Below are positions 6,724 through 12,558 of a DNA stretch of 12,558 bases, in pieces. The notes below the pieces were generated by a model. That model ran no database searches. It was not told the origin of the DNA and saw only the letters and a list, made by a program, of their open reading frames with translations. This DNA comes from CAIOSQ01 sp041178225 (GTDB taxonomy: Bacteria; Pseudomonadota; Alphaproteobacteria; CACIAM-22H2): NCBI GenBank assembly GCA_041178225.1, contig JBEGVV010000206.1, positions 1 to 12,558 on the forward strand, in the 5' to 3' direction. The stretch's first letter is position 1, and every line of letters begins with the position of its first letter. The position numbers and the translations under genes were made by a program.

Positions 6724-7745
6724 TCGTCGACACGGCCACGCTTGCGACGCTGCGCGCGGCGATGCTGCCCATGGACGGCACCATCGCCGACCACGCGGAG
6801 GAGATCCTCGCCGCGGCCGCCGAGGCGATGTCGCCCGCCCGCGCGCGCGAACTCGCCTATGTCGACCTCACGGCCGGCTCATGCCTGCTGCCGCTCGCCT
6901 TCGCCGCGGCGGGCGCGCGTTCCGTGGTCGTCAACGACATCGCCACGCGCAGCATCGTGGCGGCGCGCGCGCTCTTCGCGGGCGGCGACGTGCCCGCCGG
7001 GATGCTGGACGACGCGCTGGCCGGGCGCCTGCCTGCGCGCGCGCACGTGCCGAGCTTCCGCTTCGCGAGCGACTACCTGCCGGAAGCGGCGTGCCGGACC
7101 TTCGACCGGCTCTACCACCTGGACCTGCCCGCGCCGCAGGCTGCGACGCTGCGCTACCTCGCGCTGCGCCACGTGCTGCGCCTCGCCGACCCGGAGGAAG
7201 GGTTCCGCGTGCTGCTGACCCATGACCGCGCGCAGCTCCTCGCGGACCGCGAGGAGGACTGGAGCCGCTTCGTCGCGCGCCTCGACGAGGGCACCGACGG
7301 CATCGCGGCCGACCTCCTTGCCGTTCGCGCCGGCGCGCGGGCCGCCGCCGCCGCTGGCAGCACGCGCGTCCTCCAGGCCGACATGCGCGACATCGCCGCG
7401 GCGATCGACTTCACCGGTCCCTGCCTCGTGGCGGTGAACCCGCCGACCAACGGGGTCGACGAGTACGTGATCGACGACCAGATCGTGCACAGCCTCGTCG
7501 CGAACCGCCTCGTGCCGCTGTCGCGCTGCACGGAGGACCCCGCGGAATTCTGGACGCGCCGGGTCGAGGCGGCGCTGGCGCCCATGCCCACGGGGACGCT
7601 CTTCCTCGTCTGGGGCGGCGATGGCGCGATGACGGCGGCGGCCTGCGAGGCGGCGTGGCGACGCCATGGCGACGTCGTCCATCGCGCGACCATCTCCTTC
7701 GGCGATGGCCGCGGCGCGACCTGGGGGATCTTCCGGCGCCGATGA
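6720..7745 (+). CDS. Putative SAM-dependent methyltransferase with NPPT motif (D12/Dam-like, substrate uncertain)
   Basis: A 341-residue protein that starts in an ATGA overlap with the hydrolase. Residues 47-55, Y-V-D-L-T-A-G-S-C, resemble the SAM-binding motif I of amino-methyltransferases. They are followed by a V-V-V-N-D segment (Asp73) in the position of motif II and L-Q-A-D-M near residue 218, possibly motif III. N-P-P-T at 240-243 lies at the end of a hydrophobic strand, where amino-methyltransferases carry [DNS]-P-P-[YFW]. The order (motif I early, catalytic motif late, insert between) matches the Dam/D12 class of N6-adenine methyltransferases. However, the aromatic residue that normally stacks on the target base is Thr here, so a DNA target is not assured; an RNA, protein or small-molecule target is possible. 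No restriction endonuclease is adjacent. Ala-rich runs such as residues 208-212 occur. Methyltransferase fold likely; function unknown. Confidence 0.65.
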   Translation: MIVDTATLATLRAAMLPMDGTIADHAEEILAAAAEAMSPARARELAYVDLTAGSCLLPLAFAAAGARSVVVNDIATRSIVAARALFAGGDVPAGMLDDALAGRLPARAHVPSFRFASDYLPEAACRTFDRLYHLDLPAPQAATLRYLALRHVLRLADPEEGFRVLLTHDRAQLLADREEDWSRFVARLDEGTDGIAADLLAVRAGARAAAAAGSTRVLQADMRDIAAAIDFTGPCLVAVNPPTNGVDEYVIDDQIVHSLVANRLVPLSRCTEDPAEFWTRRVEAALAPMPTGTLFLVWGGDGAMTAAACEAAWRRHGDVVHRATISFGDGRGATWGIFRRR

Positions 7746-7881
7746 CCCGGCACCGCCGCACCGGCAGCCATGCGGCGGGCTCATGGCCGCGACGAACATC
7801 CGCTGGAAAACGGCATGGCGATGGGTGTATCTGCCCGCCCGCTTGCCGCGGCGTCTGCGCCGCGACGCGGAGGTCCGCTTC
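7746..7881 (+). other. Intergenic gap before kup
   Basis: These 136 bases separate the methyltransferase stop from the chosen kup start. They contain an in-frame upstream ATG for kup (7783), which would add 33 basic, Trp/Arg-rich residues unlike known Kup N-termini. A 47-codon frame (ATG 7742 to TGA 7885) also spans the gap and overlaps both neighbours by ATGA. No hairpin or convincing promoter was seen, so read-through from the upstream genes is likely. Confidence 0.4.
7869..7873 (+). promoter_or_regulatory. Ribosome binding site of kup
   Basis: GGAGG lies eight bases before the ATG at 7882 and decides between this start and the upstream ATG at 7783, which has only a weak GGCGGG-like sequence. 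Confidence 0.75.
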
Positions 7882-9774
7882 ATGATGGGGTCCGCCCGGG
7901 GCGTCACGCCCGAGGACAGGACGCGAAGGCTCATCCTCGCCGCGCTCGGCGTCGTCTTCGGCGACATCGGGACGTCGCCGCTCTACGCGATCCGCGAGTG
8001 CTTCAGCCACGGCGGCGGCGCGCTGGAGGTCGGCCCGGCGAGCATCCTCGGCGTCCTGTCGCTCATCGTCTGGGCGCAGGTGCTGCTGATCTCGGTCAAG
8101 TACGCGCTCTTCGTGATGCGCGCGGACAACCAGGGCCAGGGCGGCATCCTTGCGCTGATGGCCCTCGCCCTCCATGGGCAGGATGCGCGCCGCCGCTCCT
8201 CGGTCGCGATCATGGGGCTCGCCGCGGTCGGCGCCGCGCTGTTCTTCGGCGACGGCATGCTCACGCCGGCCATCTCGGTGCTGAGCGCGGTCGAGGGCCT
8301 CGAGCTCGCCGCGCCGTGGCTCCATCCCTTCGTCGTGCCGCTCACGATCGTCGTGGTCATCGCGCTGTTCGCGATGCAGAGCCGGGGCACCGAGCATGTC
8401 GGCCGCCTCTTCGGGCCGGTGATGGCGCTCTGGTTCGCGGTCCTCGCGGCCATGGGGCTCTGGCAGGTCGCGGGCGACCCGTCGGTCCTCGCCGCCATCG
8501 ACCCGCGCCACGCGGCGCGCTTCCTCGTCTCGGAGCCGGTCATGGCCTTCGTGACCCTCGGCGCGGTGTTCCTCGCGGTCACCGGGGCCGAGGCGCTCTA
8601 CGCCGACATGGGCCATTTCGGCGCGCGGCCGATCCGGCTCGCCTGGTTCGCCTTCGTCTTCCCGGCGCTGACGCTGAACTATCTCGGCCAGGGGGCGCTG
8701 CTGCTCGCGGACCCGTCGGCCGTGCGCAACCCGTTCTACCTCATGGTGCCGTCCTGGGCGCTGCTGCCGCTGGTGCTGCTTGCGACACTGGCGACGGTGA
8801 TCGCCTCCCAGGCAGTGATCTCCGGCGCCTTCTCGCTCGCGCGGCAATGCGTGCAGCTCGGCTTCCTGCCGCGGCTCGAGATCCGCCACACCTCGGAGCA
8901 CGAGATCGGCCAGATCTACGCCCCGCAGGTGAACTGGATGCTGATGGCGGGCGTGATCGCGCTGGTCGTCGGGTTCCGTGACTCCTCCTCGCTCGCCTCC
9001 GCCTACGGCATCGCGGTGACCGGGACGATGGCGATCGACGGGATCCTCTTCTGGTTCGTCGCGCGCCGCGTCTGGCGCTGGAACGCCGCTGGCGTCGGCG
9101 CGCTGGTCGCGCTGTTCCTCGCGGTCGACCTGGCCTTCCTCGGGTCGAACGCGCTGAAGGTCGCCAATGGCGGCTGGTTCCCGCTGGTCGCCGGGGCGTT
9201 CCTCGTCGCGGTGATGAAGACGTGGCGCGACGGCCGGCACCTGCTCGCCGAGCAGATGCGGCAGGACGCCCTGCCCGTCGCCGACTTCGTGGCGCAGGTC
9301 GCGCGTCGGCCCGCGCAGCGCGTGGCGGGCACGGCGGTCTTCCTCACGAGCAACCCGGATGGCACGCCCCACGCGCTGCTGCACAACCTGAAGCACAACC
9401 GGATCCTGCACGAGCGCGTCGTCTTCCTCACCGTCCGCTTCCACGACGCCCCGTTCGTCGCGGCGGACCGGCGGGCCCGGGTCGAGGACCTGGGGCAGGG
9501 TTTCCACCGCATCGTGCTGACCTGCGGCTTCAAGGAGACGCCGAACATCCCCCGCGAGCTCGACGGCATCCGCGGCGCCGGCGGTCCCTTCGACCCGATG
9601 CAGACATCCTACTTCCTCGGCCGCGAGCGGCTGGTCCTTCGCGAGCGACCGCTGATGGCACGGTGGCGCGAGAAGCTCTTCATCGTCATGCAGCACAACC
9701 AGTCCTCGGCGACGGATTTCTTCGGCATCCCGCCAAACCGTGTCGTCGAGCTCGGGGCCCAGGTGGAGGTATGA
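7882..9774 (+). CDS. kup: Kup low-affinity potassium/proton symporter
   Basis: A 630-residue inner-membrane K+ uptake protein of the KUP/HAK/KT family, close to the 622 residues of the E. coli protein. The signature G-V-V-F-G-D-I-G-T-S-P-L-Y spans residues 23-35, G-D-G-M-L-T-P-A is at 123-130, and Y-A-D-M-G-H-F-G is at 240-247. About twelve hydrophobic segments fill roughly residues 15-450, followed by a soluble C-terminal domain that ends in a characteristic F-G-I-P-P-N-R-V-V-E-L-G stretch. The gene is complete and uninterrupted. The start at 7882 is supported by GGAGG eight bases upstream and by the normal distance to the first signature; a second ATG follows directly at 7885. Kup imports K+ with H+, which matters in acidic or high-osmolarity conditions. 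The stop overlaps the next gene (ATGA at 9771). Confidence 0.96.
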   Translation: MMGSARGVTPEDRTRRLILAALGVVFGDIGTSPLYAIRECFSHGGGALEVGPASILGVLSLIVWAQVLLISVKYALFVMRADNQGQGGILALMALALHGQDARRRSSVAIMGLAAVGAALFFGDGMLTPAISVLSAVEGLELAAPWLHPFVVPLTIVVVIALFAMQSRGTEHVGRLFGPVMALWFAVLAAMGLWQVAGDPSVLAAIDPRHAARFLVSEPVMAFVTLGAVFLAVTGAEALYADMGHFGARPIRLAWFAFVFPALTLNYLGQGALLLADPSAVRNPFYLMVPSWALLPLVLLATLATVIASQAVISGAFSLARQCVQLGFLPRLEIRHTSEHEIGQIYAPQVNWMLMAGVIALVVGFRDSSSLASAYGIAVTGTMAIDGILFWFVARRVWRWNAAGVGALVALFLAVDLAFLGSNALKVANGGWFPLVAGAFLVAVMKTWRDGRHLLAEQMRQDALPVADFVAQVARRPAQRVAGTAVFLTSNPDGTPHALLHNLKHNRILHERVVFLTVRFHDAPFVAADRRARVEDLGQGFHRIVLTCGFKETPNIPRELDGIRGAGGPFDPMQTSYFLGRERLVLRERPLMARWREKLFIVMQHNQSSATDFFGIPPNRVVELGAQVEV

Positions 9775-11021
9775 ACGACATGGACGACGCATGCCGCGCG
9801 TTGCGCATCGACGGGCCGCGCATGATGCGGCGCATCGCCGAGCTCGCGGCGATCGGCGCGATCGACGGCGGAGGCTGCGCGCGCCTCGCGCTGACCGACG
9901 AGGACAGGCAGGGCCGCGACCTCGTGCGCGGCTGGATGGCCGGGCTCGGGCTCGAGGTCCGCGTCGACGCGATCGGCAACGTCTTCGGCTTCACGCCGGG
10001 ATGGCGGGAGAAGGCGCCGGTCATGACCGGCTCGCATGTCGACACCGTGCGCACCGGCGGCCGCTACGACGGCAACTACGGCGTCATCGCCGGGCTGGAG
10101 GTGGTCGAGACGCTGCGCGACGCCGGCATCGCGCCACCGCGCCCGCTCTGCGTCGCCTTCTTCACCAACGAGGAGGGCTCGCGTTTCCAGCCCGACATGC
10201 TCGGCAGCCTCGTGCATGCCGGCGGCCTCGCCCTCGAGGAGGCGCATGCGGCGCGCGACGCGCGCGGCGCCAGCGTGGGTGACGAGCTGCGCCGCATCGG
10301 CTATCTCGGCGACGAGCGCCCGGGCTTCGTCGTGCCGTCGGCCTTCGTCGAGCTCCACATCGAGCAGGGACCGATCCTCGACGCCGAGGGCATCGCCATC
10401 GGCGCGGTCGAGGACCTGCAGGGCATCTCCTGGCAGGAGATCGTCGTCACCGGCCAGTCGAACCACGCGGGCACGACGCCGATGCGCCTGCGCAGGGACG
10501 CCGGCCATGTCGCGGCGGCGACCGCGTCCTTCCTGCACGACCTCGCCTGGGAGATGGGCGGCGCGCAGGTCTGCACCGTCGGGCGGATCGAACTCCACCC
10601 CAACTACATCAACGTGATCCCTGCCCGCGCGACCTTCACCGCGGACCTGCGCAACACGGACGAGGCCCTGCTCCGGCAGGCGGAGGCCCGCCTCGCGGGG
10701 TTCCTCGAGTCCATCGCGGCGCGCACGGGAACCACCGTCGAGGCACGCAGGCTCGCGCGCTTCGAGCCGGTGGCGTTCGACCGCGGGATCACGGACCTCG
10801 TCGAGGAAGTTGCACGCGGGTTCGGACTGGGCGTGCGGCGGATGACGTCGGGCGCCGGGCACGACGCGCAGATGATGGCGCGCATCTGCCCATCAGGCAT
10901 GATCTTCGTGCCCTCGGTACGGGGCATCAGCCACAACCCCGCGGAGCACACCGCGGAGGTGGACCTGGTGGCGGGGGCGAACGTGCTGCTGCGCACGATG
11001 CTCGTGCTGGCCGCGCGCTGA
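9771..11021 (+). CDS. M20-family hydantoinase/carbamoylase-type amidase (Zn-dependent)
   Basis: A 416-residue cytosolic metallo-amidohydrolase of the group containing N-carbamoyl-L-amino-acid hydrolase, allantoate amidohydrolase (AllC) and beta-ureidopropionase. Metal ligands of the family are visible: His89 and Asp91 in G-S-H-V-D-T-V, Asp100 in G-G-R-Y-D-G, Glu134/Glu135 in N-E-E-G-S-R-F, His196 in E-L-H-I-E-Q-G-P, and His388 in S-H-N-P-A-E-H. The dimerisation (lid) domain carries S-N-H-A-G-T-T-P-M. Length is typical. These enzymes cleave a carbamoyl or ureido C-N bond, releasing ammonia and CO2 from purine, pyrimidine or hydantoin derivatives. No hydantoinase, allantoinase or dihydropyrimidinase is beside it, so the exact substrate cannot be named. 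The start at 9771 overlaps the kup stop; an in-frame ATG at 9780 has better spacing (10 bases) from GGAGG at 9765-9769 and may be the true start. Confidence 0.93.
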   Translation: MNDMDDACRALRIDGPRMMRRIAELAAIGAIDGGGCARLALTDEDRQGRDLVRGWMAGLGLEVRVDAIGNVFGFTPGWREKAPVMTGSHVDTVRTGGRYDGNYGVIAGLEVVETLRDAGIAPPRPLCVAFFTNEEGSRFQPDMLGSLVHAGGLALEEAHAARDARGASVGDELRRIGYLGDERPGFVVPSAFVELHIEQGPILDAEGIAIGAVEDLQGISWQEIVVTGQSNHAGTTPMRLRRDAGHVAAATASFLHDLAWEMGGAQVCTVGRIELHPNYINVIPARATFTADLRNTDEALLRQAEARLAGFLESIAARTGTTVEARRLARFEPVAFDRGITDLVEEVARGFGLGVRRMTSGAGHDAQMMARICPSGMIFVPSVRGISHNPAEHTAEVDLVAGANVLLRTMLVLAAR

Positions 11022-11037
11022 GCGAGGCGCGCAGGCG

Positions 11038-11058
11038 CCGGAGGGCGCCGCCCTCCGG
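11038..11058. terminator. Hairpin between convergent genes, possible bidirectional terminator
   Basis: CCGGAGGGC (11038-11046) and GCCCTCCGG (11050-11058) form a perfect 9-bp stem with a 3-base loop. It sits between the amidase stop (11021) and the stop of the minus-strand protein (11064). There is no T-tract on either side, so intrinsic termination is not certain; the position and perfect symmetry make a terminator or 3'-end-stabilising role likely. Confidence 0.6.
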
Positions 11059-11063
11059 AGGCC

Positions 11064-12558
11064 TCAGCCGAAATTCGTCTGGACCTGCGAGACCACCTGG
11101 TTCTGGATCGTCACCAGGAGTGCATCGGAGGCATCTGCGCCTGCACCAGCTGCGTCCATTCGCAGTTCGACATTCGCGTTGTTCTGCACGAGGACGAAGT
11201 ACCGGGACGCGGTGGCAGTCGTGCCTCCGAGGCTGGCCAGCAGCTGGCTGACATCGAGGACGTCGCCCGCGCCGAAATCGGCGATCACGTCGCCCGCGCC
11301 GACGGCGTCGATGCGGTAGACGAAGCGATCCGCGCCCGCGCCGCCGATGAGGCTGTCCGCCCCGGCGCCGCCCTCGAGCACGTCGTCGCCGATGGAGCCA
11401 TCGAGCTTGTCCGCGCCCGCGCCGCCAAGGAGCGAGTCGCTTCCACCACCGCCCCAGAGGTTGTCGTTGCCCTCGCCGCCGTCGAGGCGGTCCGCGGCGT
11501 CGCCGGACCAGAGCACGTCATTGCCATCGCCACCATTCATCGTGGCGGAGGTGGTGTAGGCGGCGCGCTTGCTCGTCAGGTCGATCACGTCGTCGCCGCT
11601 GCCCGCCTCGAACAGCTCGACCCCCAGCACGCGCGCCTCGGTGGAGACGCCGGGATGCGAACTGTAACTGTCGTCGAGGAAGAACGCGTCGCCGCCCGAC
11701 GTCATCACCATCGTGTCGCGGCCGTCGCCACCATCGAAGGCGTCGTAGCTGCGCGCCTTGTTCTGTATCGACACGAACTCGTTGGTGCCGGCGATGGTCG
11801 GACTGCCGACATTCAGCGCGCCGAAGCCAGACGTCCACTGTGGGACATCGGCGTTGTAGACGATGATGTCGTCGCCGCCGCCGCCGAGGACGCGATCCGT
11901 GCCGCCACCGGCCACGAGCGAGTCGGCGCCCATTCCGCCGACCATGGTGTCGTTGCCGGCGGTGCCGTCGTAGCGCTCGATCGCGTCGACGACGGTGACG
12001 GTCACGTTCTGGTCGACGGTCAGGCCGGCCGCGTCGGTCGCCCTGACCTTCAGGGACAGGGACTGCGCGGCCTCGTAGTCGAGGCTGACGCCTGCCTTGA
12101 GCCTGAGTTCCCCGCCGGCGACCTCGAAGCGCGCATCGTTGAGCACGGAGAAGGAATGAGTATCGCCTGCATCCGGATCCGCGGCGCCGAAGGTCCCGAC
12201 CACCGCGCCGGCGACGTTCTCGAGGACGCTGGACGAGGAAAGCGAGATCGACTTCGGTGCCTCGTTCACGTTCGAGACGGTGATCGACATCGTCTCGGCT
12301 CGGCTTGCGCCGGTCGCATCCGCGACCGTCACCTTGATGTCCACGGACGCTTCGCCCTCGCGATCGAGGCTCGTGCCGGCCTTCAGCTTCAGCACGCCGC
12401 CCGACACCTCGAACCGCGCGTCGTCCACCGACCAGGAATGCGTGTCGCCCGCGTCGGGGTCGACAACCGAGAGCGTCCCGACGGTGCCGCCCTCGAGGTT
12501 CTCCGCGACGCTCGAGCCAGACAGCACGATGTCCGAAGGCGTCTCGTTCACGTTCGTC
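11064..12558 (-). CDS. RTX/cadherin-repeat type I-secreted protein, C-terminal part (5' end outside window)
   Basis: The last 498 or so residues of a larger protein, open at the right window edge. From the edge inward there are two cadherin-like repeats beginning N-V-N-E-[TA]-P, four RTX nonapeptides (G-G-x-G-x-D-x-hydrophobic-x), a region of about 105 residues with D-D-S-Y-S-S and G-V-E-L-F-E-A-G-S-G-D-D-V-I-D-L-T-S motifs, then eight in-register RTX nonapeptides. The C-terminus has D-V-I-A-D-F-G-A-G-D-V-L-D-V and a predicted strand-rich tail ending N-F-G, matching the type I secretion C-terminal target domain of VCA0849-like proteins. RTX repeats bind Ca2+ and fold outside the cell, where the protein probably acts as an adhesin or surface-layer component. 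A GTG at 12551 lies inside the conserved N-V-N-E repeat motif and is not a start. The gene converges on the amidase gene. Family and export route are firm; role is inferred. Confidence 0.92.
   Translation of the reverse strand, partial: TNVNETPSDIVLSGSSVAENLEGGTVGTLSVVDPDAGDTHSWSVDDARFEVSGGVLKLKAGTSLDREGEASVDIKVTVADATGASRAETMSITVSNVNEAPKSISLSSSSVLENVAGAVVGTFGAADPDAGDTHSFSVLNDARFEVAGGELRLKAGVSLDYEAAQSLSLKVRATDAAGLTVDQNVTVTVVDAIERYDGTAGNDTMVGGMGADSLVAGGGTDRVLGGGGDDIIVYNADVPQWTSGFGALNVGSPTIAGTNEFVSIQNKARSYDAFDGGDGRDTMVMTSGGDAFFLDDSYSSHPGVSTEARVLGVELFEAGSGDDVIDLTSKRAAYTTSATMNGGDGNDVLWSGDAADRLDGGEGNDNLWGGGGSDSLLGGAGADKLDGSIGDDVLEGGAGADSLIGGAGADRFVYRIDAVGAGDVIADFGAGDVLDVSQLLASLGGTTATASRYFVLVQNNANVELRMDAAGAGADASDALLVTIQNQVVSQVQTNFG
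11072..11315 (-). other. Type I secretion C-terminal signal domain
   Basis: This segment follows the last nonapeptide. It has the D-V-I-A-D-F-x-x-G-D-x-L-D-[VL]-S-x-L-L motif, a Y-F-V-L-V-Q strand, an L-R-M-D-A-A-G-A-G-A turn and a hydrophobic L-L-V-T-I-Q-N strand. It is the uncleaved signal recognised by the ABC exporter in T1SS substrates of the VCA0849 type. Confidence 0.8.
11325..11537 (-). repeat. RTX nonapeptide block (eight repeats) near the C-terminus
   Basis: Eight consecutive nine-residue units of the form G-G-x-G-x-D-x-x-x, in register with a 27-base period at DNA level. Units 2 and 6 are degenerate (S-G-D-A-A-D and G-S-I-G-D-D). This is the Ca2+-binding parallel beta-roll. Confidence 0.9.
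11856..11966 (-). repeat. First RTX nonapeptide block (four repeats)
   Basis: Four nine-residue units, G-T-A-G-N-D-T-M-V, G-G-M-G-A-D-S-L-V, A-G-G-G-T-D-R-V-L and G-G-G-G-D-D-I-I-V, directly after the cadherin-like repeats. They are separated from the second block by a region of about 105 residues. Confidence 0.85.
11985..12554 (-). repeat. Two tandem 94-residue cadherin-like repeats
   Basis: Repeat one (12273-12554) and repeat two (11985-12272) share N-V-N-E-x-P, S-S-V-x-E-N, D-P-D-A-G-D-T-H-S, D-A-R-F-E-V, L-K-A-G-x-S-L-D-x-E and a closing strand. The period is 94 residues (282 bases). The array probably continues beyond the window. These modules differ from those of the adhesin at 1-5663. 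Confidence 0.85.

Noticed and set aside
7783..7881. ATG at 7783 as the kup start
   Set aside because: The 33 extra residues are not Kup-like, and GGAGG eight bases before 7882 marks a better start.
7411..9792. Minus-strand open frame of 793 codons opposite kup and the methyltransferase end
   Set aside because: kup on the plus strand has clear family signatures; the antisense product is charged low-complexity sequence typical of GC-rich shadow frames.
11325..11537. 27-base periodicity as a CRISPR or DNA satellite array
   Set aside because: The period comes from RTX nonapeptide codons; the units are diverged at DNA level and lie within a coding frame.
12549..12551. GTG at 12551 as the start of the right-hand protein
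   Set aside because: It encodes the Val of a conserved N-V-N-E repeat motif, the frame stays open to the window edge, and there is no ribosome binding site.

Overview
The window is very GC-rich DNA (third codon positions almost all G or C) of a Gram-negative bacterium, most likely an alphaproteobacterium. The clues are the codon bias, two very large type I-secreted (RTX/cadherin-like) surface proteins, an alphaproteobacterial-looking Kup K+ transporter, and TTAACCAT-type motifs resembling CtrA half-sites in the only AT-rich spot. Species or genus cannot be given from sequence alone.

Layout. (1) 1-5663, minus strand: the N-terminal 1887 residues of a giant adhesin whose 3' end lies outside the window. 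It has a short N-terminal domain with LapG-like di-alanine motifs, then a long array of about 110-130-residue Ig/cadherin-like modules of at least two alternating kinds, interrupted by a 16-glycine linker. (2) 5664-5907: divergent regulatory region holding a strong Shine-Dalgarno for the adhesin, a GC-rich leader hairpin, an A-rich tract, a 9-bp inverted repeat built of two opposed TTAACCAT motifs, and a second perfect hairpin. (3) 5908-11021, plus strand: four genes, with ATGA overlaps at two of the three junctions: membrane-anchored alpha/beta hydrolase, NPPT-type SAM methyltransferase of uncertain substrate, Kup potassium transporter, and an M20-family hydantoinase/carbamoylase-type amidase. 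(4) 11038-11058: a perfect hairpin between convergent genes. (5) 11064-12558, minus strand: the C-terminal part of a second T1SS protein, with two 94-residue cadherin-like repeats, RTX nonapeptide blocks, a domain between those blocks, and a type I C-terminal secretion domain.

How it fits together. The two minus-strand genes encode exported surface proteins; the visible ends are complementary (N-terminus of one, C-terminus of the other), but they are separate genes because a 5-kb operon on the opposite strand lies between them. No secretion apparatus (ABC transporter, membrane fusion protein, TolC) or LapG/LapD-type protease system is in the window. The four plus-strand genes look co-transcribed but do not make an obvious pathway. 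No tRNA, rRNA, insertion sequence or CRISPR array was seen.

The most interesting points are the possible protease-releasable N-terminus of the giant adhesin, the CtrA-like palindrome in its promoter region, its alternating module architecture, and the orphan methyltransferase with a non-canonical NPPT catalytic motif.
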